Shown here piece after piece: positions 31,401 through 39,130 of a stretch of DNA of 39,130 nucleotides (its first letter is position 1; each line of letters opens with the position of its first letter). A program made the translations under genes and the position numbers. The notes under the pieces are model-generated. The model ran no database searches and had not been told where the DNA came from. It saw only the letters and a list, made by a program, of their open reading frames with translations. Origin of the DNA: Acidobacteriota bacterium (lineage in GTDB: Bacteria > Actinomycetota > Acidimicrobiia > Spongiisociales > UBA11373); the NCBI GenBank assembly GCA_022571885.1, contig JACZWZ010000006.1, forward strand, positions 1-39,130. The letters run 5' to 3'.

Positions 31401-32807
31401 ATGAAAGACCCAACCATGGCTCGACGACTTAGAGCGTCCGTCAATAGGCGAATGCACCGGCGCTATTCCATGGCTCTTCGCCACACGGCTCATCGCGGTG
31501 GGGCCCGGGGACCCAACCCCAGGCCACCGGGTCGGCGCCCATCGGCGCGCCCTCTTACCGCCATCATCCTCGCCCTCACCCTGATCGCAGCGGCGTGCAG
31601 CGGCGAAGCAGCTCCGCCCACGACCGTTGCCACCACTACGACCACCACCTCGCCGCCGGCGACGACGACCACCACCACTCAACCGCCAACCACCACATCG
31701 TCCACCATCCCCTATCACGCGCTGGACGTGACAATCAGCGGAGACGATGAGGCCAGTGCTGCCGTAGCGGCCCTGTACAACTGGTTCGGAGACCGCACTG
31801 CAGTAGAACCCGAGGTTCCGCAAGGATTGCTGGATCATCTGGCGACCGTCCACGCCGACGCCGATGGCATGTTCTCCGGCGAGCTGTTCTCCCAAGAAAT
31901 CGAAGACATGGGAACGGCCGGCGTCGTCGTCGTCGATGACCAGGACATCATGCTGCTCGTAGATGACGGCGACGGTTGGCGAGTCGTCGGCGCTTGGTTC
32001 GCCCAGTACGACATCGATCCGTGGTTCGGCAACCCGATCCGGTACGTGTTTGTGATCGGCACCGATGCCCGTCCCGGCCAGGACCAGCAGCACTTCCGCG
32101 CCGACAGCCTCCACATCCTCACCAGCAATATCACCGAACGCACCGGCGGCGTGCTCGGATTTCCCCGAGATACCTATGTCGAAGCTTCCTACGGAGGCGA
32201 CAAGTTCACCAACGTGAATGCACTGGTGTGGACGCTTTCCGAGAACACGATCCCCGGCCAGGACGAGATGATCGACCTGGCATCCGACCTGAGCGGGCTT
32301 CCTCTAGAGGGTTATCTGATCACCGGGTTCCTCAACTTCCAACGTCTGGTCGATGCCTTTGGCGGGGTAGGAGTGAACGTCCCCTTCGGAATGGCTGAAC
32401 CCAAGTCGCAGGCCTATCTGTCGGCAGGCCTGCAAACGCTTTTCGGGGGCGACGCGCTCGCCTTCAGCCGCAACCGGACGATCCCGGGTGGCGATTTCAC
32501 CCGGCAACTCCACGGTGGCCTCGTGATCCTGGGCGCACTCCAGGGCGTGCGGGAGCGCGATATCACAATGCTCCCGGCGCTGCTGTCGATTCTCATGGAC
32601 TTCACCTGGACCGACCTCAGCCTCGAAGATCTGCTGACGGTCGCCGCCGGCGGCTTCTTGCTCGATCCGGACAAGGTCGGCAACGACGTGCTTCCCGGAG
32701 TCGTCGTAATCCGCAATGGAGCATCAATGGTCAACCTGAGCCCCGAGGCCGAAGACATGTTTCGGGACATGGACGACGGCGCATTGACTCAACGCCAGGG
32801 TGAGTAG
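31401..32807 (+). CDS. LytR-CpsA-Psr family protein, predicted lipoprotein
   Basis: LCP enzymes attach glycopolymers to peptidoglycan (family knowledge). The catalytic core, from about residue 215, has VFVIGTDARPGQ, FRADSLHILTSN, GVLGFPRDTYVEA, KFTNVNALVW and LAFSRNRTIPGGDFTRQLHGG. In front of it are an Arg-rich segment, a hydrophobic stretch ending LIAAAC (lipobox-like, Cys about 66), a Thr/Pro linker of some 35 residues, and an extra domain of about 110 residues ending DGDGWRVVGAW. LCP proteins are usually anchored by a membrane helix, so the lipobox is unusual. The start is uncertain: ATG 31401 lies seven bases after nhaA, and later Met at 31416 or 31470 are alternatives. Confidence 0.85.
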   Translation: MKDPTMARRLRASVNRRMHRRYSMALRHTAHRGGARGPNPRPPGRRPSARPLTAIILALTLIAAACSGEAAPPTTVATTTTTTSPPATTTTTTQPPTTTSSTIPYHALDVTISGDDEASAAVAALYNWFGDRTAVEPEVPQGLLDHLATVHADADGMFSGELFSQEIEDMGTAGVVVVDDQDIMLLVDDGDGWRVVGAWFAQYDIDPWFGNPIRYVFVIGTDARPGQDQQHFRADSLHILTSNITERTGGVLGFPRDTYVEASYGGDKFTNVNALVWTLSENTIPGQDEMIDLASDLSGLPLEGYLITGFLNFQRLVDAFGGVGVNVPFGMAEPKSQAYLSAGLQTLFGGDALAFSRNRTIPGGDFTRQLHGGLVILGALQGVRERDITMLPALLSILMDFTWTDLSLEDLLTVAAGGFLLDPDKVGNDVLPGVVVIRNGASMVNLSPEAEDMFRDMDDGALTQRQGE

Positions 32808-32920
32808 ACGGGTCCGACCCGACTGCCACCGCCCGTGACCAGATTCCTCCGTGGTGCGGGGTCATGACGGCGTGGATGCTCATCGTCGGCGCCGACCTGA
32901 CGGGCCGGTAGCCGAACACC

Positions 32921-32976
32921 GGCAGATCACAGATCGGACTACTCCGCATCTGCCGTCTGCCATCTGCTATCTCTGG
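32921..32976. repeat. Inverted heptad-repeat pair G
   Basis: Left arm GGCAGAT CACAGAT CGG (32921-32937) faces CATCTGC CGTCTGC CATCTGC TATCTCT (32947-32974), both at period 7 and complementary. It ends about six bases before the helicase ATG and covers its expected ribosome-binding site. The remainder of the 32808-32981 gap is non-coding. Confidence 0.75.
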
Positions 32977-32981
32977 TTCCA

Positions 32982-35222
32982 ATGCGTCACATCATCGACT
33001 GGTGGCAGTCGAACCCGGAGACGGCCGAACGGATCGTCCATGTCGAGACGGTGCCGGCACGTCCCGCCGTCTTCGAGCCGGTCGACCTCGACCCGGCAGT
33101 GGCGGCTGCGCTCGGTGCTCGAGGCATCGACCGGCTGTACCGCCATCAGGCGGCGGCCATCCGGTTGATCCGCCAAGGCAACCACACCGTCATCGCCGCC
33201 GGCACCGCCTCCGGCAAATCGCTGTGCTACCAGGTTCCGATCGCCGAGGCCACAATCGAAGACAAAGCCGCTACCTCACTATTGCTGTTCCCCACCAAAG
33301 CATTGACCAGGGACCAGTTCCGGTCACTGCACGACTTCGGAGTGACCGAGATGGTGCCGGCGGTATACGACGGCGATACCGACGACGAGACCCGGGCTTG
33401 GGCACGGCGCCATGCCAATGTGATCCTCACCAACCCGGACATGCTGCACATCGGGATTCTTCCCGGGCACGGGCATTGGTCGACCTTCCTGAGACGACTC
33501 CGTTATGTGGTCGTGGACGAGGTTCATGTGCTGCGCGGCATCTTCGGGAGTCACGTCGGCAATGTGCTCCGCAGGCTCCGTCGACTGGCCCACTTCTACG
33601 GCTCCGATCCCGTCTTCATCGGCTGCTCCGCCACCATCGGCAATCCCGGAGAACTCACCTCCGAGTTGATCGGGCTCCCGGTGACCGTGGTGGAGCAAGA
33701 CACATCTCCATCAGGCGAGAAACACATCGTGATGTGGAACCCGGAGGTCGAAGACGAGGATCTCCGGCGGAGTTCACTCGCCGAGGCGACCAGAGTGTTC
33801 AGCGACCTGGTGGCACGGGATCGACACACGATCGCCTTCACTCGGAGCCGCAAGGGGACCGAGCTCATGTATCGGTGGGCCAAGGAGCGGCTCGATGACG
33901 ACCACGCCGCCCGCATCGCCCCATATCGGGCCGGATATCTCCCGGAGCAACGCCGCGAAGTCGAACGACGCCTATTCGATGGCGAGTTACTCGGGGTAAC
34001 GGCCACCAATGCCCTGGAGTTGGGTATCGATGTCGGAGGACTCGACGCCGCGGTGGTGGCGGGGTTCCCAGGAACGATCGCTTCGTTCCGTCAGCAGGCG
34101 GGCCGAGCCGGCCGCGCCACCGACGAATCGCTGGCGGTGCTGGTGGCCGGGCAGGATGCTCTCGACCAATGGTTCATGAATCACCCGGCGGCACTCTTCG
34201 AACGGCCGTCGGAAGCGGCGGTGATAAATCCGAGCAACCCTGAAATTCTCGCATCTCATCTCGGCTGCGCCGCCTACGAGATCCCGCTGGAACCCACCGA
34301 GGCACTCGAAATGTTTGGCCCTGAAGTCGAGGCGGCAGCAGCCGACCTCGTCGCCGAAGGATGGCTCCGCCCCAGAGCCGGGCGGCTCCTCTGGTCGGGA
34401 CCGCGATCCCCGGCCGGGTCCGTCGATATCCGGACCGCAAGCGGCCCCCCATACACGATCCTCGATGAGCGCGGAGAAGTTGTCGGCTCGGTGGACGAGA
34501 GCCGGGTCTTCTCCCAGACCCATCCGGGTGCCGTCTACCTGCATCAGGGTGAGTCACTCGTGGTGGAAGAGCTCGACCTGCAAGACCGAGTCGTGCGCAC
34601 CCGGCGCGGCGAGGTCGGTTACTACACCCAGCCCGATGTCGAGACCTGGGTAGACGTGCGCCGCGTCATCGGGAAAGGCACCGTTGGACGATTCCCCCAC
34701 CTGCACGGGCTGGTGGAGGTGGCGAGCCATGTCGTCGGCTTCAAGAAGAGGTCGATCCGGGACCGCTCGATGATCTCGTACCAGCCGCTCGACCTGCCGA
34801 AACGAACCTTTACCACCCAGGCCGTGTGGTTCGAGGTGCCGGATGACCTGATTCGGGATTCCGAGATCGAGGCCGCCGATCTACCGGGAACGCTGCACGC
34901 CGCCGAACATGCTTCGATCGCGATGCTCCCGCTGTTCGCCATTTGCGATCGCTGGGATGTCGGCGGTCTCTCCACCAACTATCACCCCACCATCGGCGGA
35001 GCCGTCTGGTTCATCTACGACGGCTACGCCGGGGGCGCCGGAATAGCCCCGATCGGATGGCGCAACGGCGACCGCCACCTCGGGGCCACGCTGCAAGCGT
35101 TGCGAGACTGCCCATGCGAGACGGGGTGCCCTTCATGCGTCCAATCGCCAAAGTGCGGTAATTTCAACGATCCCCTCGACAAAGCGGGGGCGATCCGATT
35201 GTTGGCGGAGGGGCTCGGCTGA
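32982..35222 (+). CDS. DEAD/DEAH-box helicase with DUF1998 zinc domain (MrfA-like)
   Basis: 746 residues. Helicase motif I is IAAGTASGKS (Walker A about 73-80), motif II is DEVH (179-182), and motif III is GCSATIGNP. Motif V is TNALELGIDVGGLD and motif VI is QQAGRAGR. The C-terminal DUF1998 region ends with DCPCETGCPSCVQSPKCGN, a four-Cys zinc site. The family includes Bacillus MrfA, a mitomycin-repair helicase, and the mycobacterial helicase adjacent to the tad genes (Rv3649). Here it also lies beside tad, though convergent. The ATG at 32982 has no clear Shine-Dalgarno because repeat pair G occupies that region. Confidence 0.93.
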   Translation: MRHIIDWWQSNPETAERIVHVETVPARPAVFEPVDLDPAVAAALGARGIDRLYRHQAAAIRLIRQGNHTVIAAGTASGKSLCYQVPIAEATIEDKAATSLLLFPTKALTRDQFRSLHDFGVTEMVPAVYDGDTDDETRAWARRHANVILTNPDMLHIGILPGHGHWSTFLRRLRYVVVDEVHVLRGIFGSHVGNVLRRLRRLAHFYGSDPVFIGCSATIGNPGELTSELIGLPVTVVEQDTSPSGEKHIVMWNPEVEDEDLRRSSLAEATRVFSDLVARDRHTIAFTRSRKGTELMYRWAKERLDDDHAARIAPYRAGYLPEQRREVERRLFDGELLGVTATNALELGIDVGGLDAAVVAGFPGTIASFRQQAGRAGRATDESLAVLVAGQDALDQWFMNHPAALFERPSEAAVINPSNPEILASHLGCAAYEIPLEPTEALEMFGPEVEAAAADLVAEGWLRPRAGRLLWSGPRSPAGSVDIRTASGPPYTILDERGEVVGSVDESRVFSQTHPGAVYLHQGESLVVEELDLQDRVVRTRRGEVGYYTQPDVETWVDVRRVIGKGTVGRFPHLHGLVEVASHVVGFKKRSIRDRSMISYQPLDLPKRTFTTQAVWFEVPDDLIRDSEIEAADLPGTLHAAEHASIAMLPLFAICDRWDVGGLSTNYHPTIGGAVWFIYDGYAGGAGIAPIGWRNGDRHLGATLQALRDCPCETGCPSCVQSPKCGNFNDPLDKAGAIRLLAEGLG

Positions 35223-35224
35223 GG

Positions 35225-35254
35225 GGTTGTCACCGGATGAGTCGGTGGTCAACC
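35225..35254. terminator. Hairpin between convergent helicase and tad genes
   Basis: GGTTG and CACCG (35225-35235) pair with CGGTG and CAACC (35243-35254) around a seven-base loop. There is no T-tract on either strand. The convergent position suggests a shared terminator. Confidence 0.45.
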
Positions 35255-35281
35255 GCCAACTAGCAGCCAATACCCAGGCAT

Positions 35282-35677
35282 TCACCCCGCTTCGAGAAGT
35301 GCGGCCGGAACGAACTCGGCCCGGCCGGTCGCCTCGATCTCGGTCATGCCCAGGACCGGTAGATCGACGCTCTTGGTCACCCGAACCTCGACCGTTCGGG
35401 AATCGAACGATTGGTCGAGTGGACAGCGACACCACACCAAGTGGGCGCCGTTGAGTCGGGCGAATCGGGCGGCCTCATCCGTGGGAGATCCTTTAGCACC
35501 GAATGGAAGGAATGTGACCGGTGCTGCCGCCAGAGCGGCAGCATCCGCCGCGGTGGTCGCGTCCAGGTGGGCTCGCATTGCCACGGCCAGGGCGGACAAC
35601 CAGACGACCAGCACCAATAACACTCCGATGGCACCGAGGACCGCTACCGCCGCCGAACCCGAATCATCGCTCGACAC
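35282..35677 (-). CDS. TadG/Rv3654c-like pilus-associated protein
   Basis: 131 residues from GTG 35677, overlapping tadE by 14 bases. It opens with SSDDSGSAAVAVLGAIGVLLVLVVWLSALAV, one membrane helix after a Ser-Gly. It then has AHLDATTAADAAALAAA, typical of the 'helicase/secretion neighbourhood' TadE-like group (M. tuberculosis Rv3654c). The C-terminal domain is extracytoplasmic and has two Cys in VWCRCPLDQ. It is the last gene of the tad operon and probably a minor pilus or assembly component. Confidence 0.8.
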   Translation of the reverse strand: MSSDDSGSAAVAVLGAIGVLLVLVVWLSALAVAMRAHLDATTAADAAALAAAPVTFLPFGAKGSPTDEAARFARLNGAHLVWCRCPLDQSFDSRTVEVRVTKSVDLPVLGMTEIEATGRAEFVPAALLEAG

Positions 35678-36026
35678 GCATCACCGCCGACGAAGACAGT
35701 GTGACGGTGAACCCGCCAAACAACGAGGCCGCAATCGAGTGGCGAAGAGTGGCGGTGACTCGGGCGGTTCCTCCCACATGCTGCTGCCGATCGATCGATA
35801 CCCGCACCCGCGAAGCGGCGCCATCGTCGAGAGATCGCTGGACGGCGGCGATCGCTCGCTCGAGGTCGGGCGTCGTTGCGGCTTCGCGGGCACCTTCTCG
35901 CGCGGCGTGCCCCAGCTGGAGCTGAGTTCGCGCTACAACCACGACCTCCACAGAGGCGAGCAATACGAGCAGCAGCAGTGGCAGTACGAGCGCAAACTCC
36001 ACCGAGGCGCTCCCCGACTCACGCAC
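35664..36026 (-). CDS. TadE-like minor pilin/pseudopilin
   Basis: 120 residues from GTG 36026, which overlaps the Flp stop by eight bases. The N-terminus RESGSASVEFALVLPLLLLVLL is the class of TadE leader: a Gly before Ser, a Glu at +5, and a hydrophobic helix. Cleavage after the Gly by a prepilin peptidase is likely. The rest is a small extracytoplasmic domain (AREGAREAATTPDLERAI and ARVTATLRHSI). An alternative start further upstream would read the flp gene out of frame and is rejected. Function: pilus assembly in the tad system. Confidence 0.85.
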   Translation of the reverse strand: MRESGSASVEFALVLPLLLLVLLASVEVVVVARTQLQLGHAAREGAREAATTPDLERAIAAVQRSLDDGAASRVRVSIDRQQHVGGTARVTATLRHSIAASLFGGFTVTLSSSAVMRVER

Positions 36027-36180
36027 CCGCCATCCCTCTGACCCGGTTGATGACGGCAGAGAAGAAATCGGGCAACACGTCAGAGCCGGAGGCCCATGTG
36101 ATGAGGGCGACGGCCACCACGGCGGCGGCAACGATCACGAGGGCGTATTCGGCGGTGGCCTGGCCGGTATCAGAAGACAT
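36019..36180 (-). CDS. Flp-type pilin (DUF4244-like)
   Basis: 53 residues from ATG 36180, with AAAGGAAA upstream. MSSDTG is the short leader, followed by QATAEYALVIVAAAVVAVALI: a Glu at +5 and a single hydrophobic helix, as in Flp pilins and the DUF4244 group (Rv3656c-like). The mature pilin would be about 47 residues. It precedes tadE and follows tadC in the operon. It is the likely major pilus subunit. No prepilin peptidase gene is in this window. Confidence 0.86.
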   Translation of the reverse strand: MSSDTGQATAEYALVIVAAAVVAVALITWASGSDVLPDFFSAVINRVRGMAGA

Positions 36181-36194
36181 GAGTTTCCTTTCAA

Positions 36195-36815
36195 TCAGGG
36201 GTTGAGCCGCGCCAACGAACCGACGACCGTCGGCCCCACCGTCAGCAGGACGAAGCCGGGTAGGACCAGGAGTGTCAGAGGGAGCAACAGTCGTACCGGA
36301 AGCCTCCGCGCCGCTTCGACCCGGGCGGTATGTCGCCGATGTGACTCCGTCTCGAGATAGCCTTCGAGCGCTGGGAGAGCGGAGGCACCGGAGGCGGCTG
36401 CCGCCGCCAACACCTGCGACGCGCCCGCCATGGGCCCGACATCGTCGGTCAACGCCTGTCTTGTGCCGCGATCTCTCATCGACTGCACCAGGAGGCCGAG
36501 AGCTGTTCGCGCCTCCGGCGCCGAATGCGAGAGTGCTACCCGATGCGCCGCCGCCAGGCTGAGCCCGCCGGCGAGGCCGAGCGCCACCAGCTCCGATGCC
36601 TCGAAGCACGCTTCTTTCTCGGCGTCTGCCAGACGGGAGAGTCGAGCACCCGACCGGAATCGACTGATGGCCAAGCCCAGAAACGCAGCCGCCGCCACCG
36701 GCACCGGAGCCAGGAGTCCTGCTCCAATTCCAAAGCCGACGACCGAAGAGTGCCGGAAATCGAAGTGCAGCAGCGTGTGCCGAGCAACCATCCCGATAAC
36801 GACCGGGGCGATCAA
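36195..36815 (-). CDS. TadC-like pilus assembly membrane protein
   Basis: 206 residues from TTG 36815, which overlaps the tadB stop as TTGA. The fold is the type II secretion F-domain: an N-terminal hydrophobic pair, a helical cytoplasmic stretch (LADAEKEACFEASELVALGLAGGLSLAAAHRVA), and a C-terminal pair with RLLLPLTLLVLPGFVLLTVGPTVV. LPVRLLLPLTLLVLPGF is typical of TadC. A longer reading to 36968 lies inside tadB and is rejected. It forms the platform with TadB. Confidence 0.85.
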   Translation of the reverse strand: MIAPVVIGMVARHTLLHFDFRHSSVVGFGIGAGLLAPVPVAAAAFLGLAISRFRSGARLSRLADAEKEACFEASELVALGLAGGLSLAAAHRVALSHSAPEARTALGLLVQSMRDRGTRQALTDDVGPMAGASQVLAAAAASGASALPALEGYLETESHRRHTARVEAARRLPVRLLLPLTLLVLPGFVLLTVGPTVVGSLARLNP

Positions 36816-37471
36816 GAATCTCGCCGCAACATCAGAACGACCACGGCGACACCAACCACCTGGAGACCGATCCCCAGAGCCGCGATCGGAAGCGAAGGGC
36901 CGAAGCCGATTCGACCGGTTACGACGAGCAGCGTAAACAGGCCCAGCGGGACACCGGCAACCAGCCATGCGGTCGCCCGAGCCTGCGCGGTCAAGGCCCT
37001 CCGCTCCCGGAGCAGCCGCCCCCGTTCGGCCGCACGATGAGCCAGCAGTCGCATGACGGGACCAAAGGGCGCACCGGAATCAGTCGAGATCGCCCAGGCG
37101 GCACCGGCGAGCCTCCCGTTGATGGGAAGCGCACCGGCCAACCCGGCGGCGAGACGAGAAGAGTCCAATCCAAGCAGCGCGGCGCGAGTCGCCGGCCGGG
37201 CGTCGATCGATTCCTCCCGGGCCGAAGCACGGATGACCGCAACCCGAGGTGAGGTACCGCCGTGCAATTCGGTGACCACGCCACCGAGAAAGCGGGCCTC
37301 GTCGTCCGGTGATGGCCCGCGATCAGCGAGAAAACGCTGGTAGACCACCCACACCGCCACCACCAACAGTGCGGGCAGCGGGAACCGGAAAGCCGCCACC
37401 GTGACCAGCAGCGGGAACGGAGACAGCCCGACCCACAAGATCAGACCAAGAGCGACGCTGGTGCTCACCAT
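36812..37471 (-). CDS. TadB-like pilus assembly membrane protein
   Basis: 219 residues from ATG 37471 (GTG 37477 is an alternative), overlapping the tadA stop. Two N-terminal hydrophobic stretches (VALGLILWVGL; LPALLVVAVWVVYQRF) precede a helical cytoplasmic segment with ELHGGTSPRVAVIRAS and AAWAISTDSGAPFGPVMRLLAHRAAERGRLLRERRALTAQARATAWLVAG. Two C-terminal helices follow. The last parts match the F-domain consensus. It is the platform partner of TadC, adjacent to the ATPase. Confidence 0.85.
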   Translation of the reverse strand: MVSTSVALGLILWVGLSPFPLLVTVAAFRFPLPALLVVAVWVVYQRFLADRGPSPDDEARFLGGVVTELHGGTSPRVAVIRASAREESIDARPATRAALLGLDSSRLAAGLAGALPINGRLAGAAWAISTDSGAPFGPVMRLLAHRAAERGRLLRERRALTAQARATAWLVAGVPLGLFTLLVVTGRIGFGPSLPIAALGIGLQVVGVAVVVLMLRRDS

Positions 37472-38523
37472 TCCCACACCACTTCAACTGAGTCACGTAA
37501 GACTTTGGAAACCGAACGTATACGGCGAACACTCCCCGACCGCTCCACATGGATCACCGCCCCGACGGCGGCCCACAACATCCGTCGCAATGCATCGTGA
37601 GGGGCCTCACCGGAACCGGCGGCAAGCGTTTCGAGGCGCCACATTGCTCCCTCCGCATCAGAGGCGTGGACCGTCCCCATCGAACCGCTGTGTCCGGTGC
37701 TCATCGCCTGGATGAGATCGAAGGCCTCGGGACCGCGGACTTCCCCGACAATGATCCGATCTGGTCTCATCCGAAGGGCTTGACGCACCAGGTTGCGCAC
37801 CGTGATCTCACCGACTCCTTCAGCGTTCGGCGGCCGGGCCTCCAGTCGCACCACGTGCCCGTCTAGGCGCAACTCGGCCGCCTCTTCGATCGTCACTATC
37901 CGTTCGCCGGCCGGGATCAGTCGAGACAGCAGGTTGAGCAGCGTTGTCTTCCCCGACCCCGTCGCCCCGCTCACGATGAGGTTGGTCCTCTCGGCCACGA
38001 GTTGCTCGATGAGCCGCGCTCCCTCGGCATCCACTGCCTCAGCCGTAATCAGATCGGCGAGGTTCATCACGGCGGCAGTGAATCGTCGGATGGCAACCAC
38101 CGGACCATCAACTGCGGCCGGAGGAACCACCGCGTGGAGACGGGAACCGTCCGGAAGACGAGCGTCGACGGCCGGCGAAGTCCTGTCGAGACGGAGTCCG
38201 AGCGGCAGCAGCGCCCGCTCGACGGCCGCCACCACCGCTTCCGGGGTCGGGAACTCGACGTCCGTCCTGACCAGGATCCCGTTCCGCTCGATCCAGATCT
38301 CGTCGTGTGCGTTTACCAGGACGTCCGTCACCGCCGGATCTCTCAACAGCTCATCGAGAGGGCCCATCCCGATCAGTGAGTCGGTTGCCCGCCGCGCCAC
38401 CCGGCTTGAGTGAATCGGCGCCTCGAGGTCGACAGCGCGTTCTATGGCTTGCTCGAGGTCCTGACGGTGCAGCAAACCAGAGCCACCGAGGACACGGTCG
38501 ATGACGCGACTCAGTGCGCCCAT
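37465..38523 (-). CDS. TadA/CpaF-type pilus assembly ATPase
   Basis: 352 residues from ATG 38523, which has GGAGGACGG upstream; a reading from 38559 is less likely. Secretion ATPase of the VirB11/PulE superfamily. Motifs: [20 protein letters not shown], Walker [44 protein letters not shown] and [36 protein letters not shown] (Walker B and His box). The CpaF family is clear. It powers Flp pilus assembly. It overlaps the TadZ-like gene by 13 bases. Confidence 0.95.
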   Translation of the reverse strand: MGALSRVIDRVLGGSGLLHRQDLEQAIERAVDLEAPIHSSRVARRATDSLIGMGPLDELLRDPAVTDVLVNAHDEIWIERNGILVRTDVEFPTPEAVVAAVERALLPLGLRLDRTSPAVDARLPDGSRLHAVVPPAAVDGPVVAIRRFTAAVMNLADLITAEAVDAEGARLIEQLVAERTNLIVSGATGSGKTTLLNLLSRLIPAGERIVTIEEAAELRLDGHVVRLEARPPNAEGVGEITVRNLVRQALRMRPDRIIVGEVRGPEAFDLIQAMSTGHSGSMGTVHASDAEGAMWRLETLAAGSGEAPHDALRRMLWAAVGAVIHVERSGSVRRIRSVSKVLRDSVEVVWEW

Positions 38524-39107
38524 CCCGTCCTCCAAACAGATCGCCAAGCGGTGATCCATCGGGAACGTCCGGGCCGGCGGCCGGCCAGCAGCGCGCTAAC
38601 GGTCGCTCGACTCGGAACGGGGAGACGGACTCCCGGCGCCGGCAACTGCGCCCACCCCGGGGTCGCCTGCCAGACGGCCGGCTCGGCGGGACCTCCCAAC
38701 CAGCCGGGGACCAGAAGTCGAACCGGAACGATCGGAAACTCGGCCTGCGGAATGGGGCGAGGCGGCAGACGCAAGACAACACGATCCCAGCGCTCGAGCA
38801 GGGCGCCGACCACCTCGCCCGCAACCGACGGAGCCACGCCACCGTTGCGAAGCACCGCAACCCCCGGTCCCGGCTTCAGCTCGTCGGCAGTCGGGTCCTC
38901 GGCAACCAGATCAGCCAACGACCGCTCACCGGGGTATTCAGGTCCGTCCGGATCGAGGTCGATGACCAACGCAGGCGATGCGGCCAGCGCAGCCCCAAGA
39001 GGTGCGAGCGCGCCGAGAAGTCCATCCCCCGGCGTCCACAAGGCAATCGCCGACAATCCATCTCCTCGGCTGGGTGCCACGGCACCCTCCCACGAGGCCG
39101 GTGCCAC
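38511..39107 (-). CDS. Short CpaE/TadZ-like protein with degenerate ATPase site
   Basis: 198 residues from GTG 39107; an in-frame stop at 39126-39128 rules out a longer protein. It resembles the Rv3660c-type CpaE-like proteins: ALAASPALVIDLDPDGPEYPGERSLADLVAEDP, and RWDRVVLRLPPRP. The usual P-loop position reads IALWTPGDGLLGALAP, with no GKT/GGxGxST. The family usually has about 350 residues including an N-terminal domain, which is absent. It is the first gene of the tad operon and may act as a polar-localisation factor without ATPase activity (inference). Confidence 0.7.
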   Translation of the reverse strand: MAPASWEGAVAPSRGDGLSAIALWTPGDGLLGALAPLGAALAASPALVIDLDPDGPEYPGERSLADLVAEDPTADELKPGPGVAVLRNGGVAPSVAGEVVGALLERWDRVVLRLPPRPIPQAEFPIVPVRLLVPGWLGGPAEPAVWQATPGWAQLPAPGVRLPVPSRATVSALLAGRRPGRSRWITAWRSVWRTGWAH

Positions 39108-39130
39108 CTCAAGAGGGTCGTTCTCTCAAC

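Overview
The window comes from a high-GC actinobacterial chromosome, most likely a deep-branching lineage such as Acidimicrobiia (inference). The evidence is a SigR/RsrA-type redox sigma pair, a DUF2342 metalloprotease, a PimB-like mannosyltransferase and actinobacterial synteny. The block ftsH-folP-folK with hpt-tilS-DUF2342, and the holB-topA-DUF1998 helicase-tad block, follow the order known from Mycobacterium tuberculosis. Most genes are on the minus strand, packed with 1-22 base overlaps.

Layout. 1-7.0 kb: folate and housekeeping cluster (folK, a dead dual-specificity phosphatase in the slot normally held by folB, folP, ftsH, hpt, tilS, DUF2342 protease, small membrane protein). 7.1-8.4 kb: ECF sigma factor, zinc anti-sigma factor, small Cys/His protein, tRNA-Thr(CGU). 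8.6-11.6 kb: hypothetical protein, acyl-CoA dehydrogenase, TIGR01777 epimerase. 11.8-18.5 kb: plsC-like, holB, tmk, MFS exporter, topA. 18.6-21.2 kb: PimB-like glycosyltransferase, tandem histidine phosphatase, small membrane protein. 21.4-23.2 kb: citramalate synthase cimA behind an isoleucine-type transcription attenuator. 23.4-31.4 kb: membrane pyrophosphatase, FAD oxidoreductase, TrkH/TrkA, NhaA (ion homeostasis). 31.4-39.1 kb: LCP lipoprotein, DUF1998 helicase and a complete small tad/Flp pilus operon.

What stands out. (1) The cimA leader has a 12-residue peptide with an Ile-Ile-Ile run, two hairpins and a good -35/-10; this fits cimA as the entry to isoleucine synthesis. (2) At least seven intergenic regions carry period-7 repeats arranged as inverted arms, with a different heptamer at each site. 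(3) A second family, about 74 bp, forms a tandem array at 15.5-15.9 kb and has single copies elsewhere with the same internal spacing. (4) folK, folP and the acyl-CoA dehydrogenase appear to start at ACG, ACG and ATC. (5) The folB position holds a catalytically dead phosphatase. (6) The pyrophosphatase looks K+-dependent and possibly Na+-pumping, and it sits near NhaA and Trk.

Functions are assigned from motifs and family knowledge only; no database search was run.
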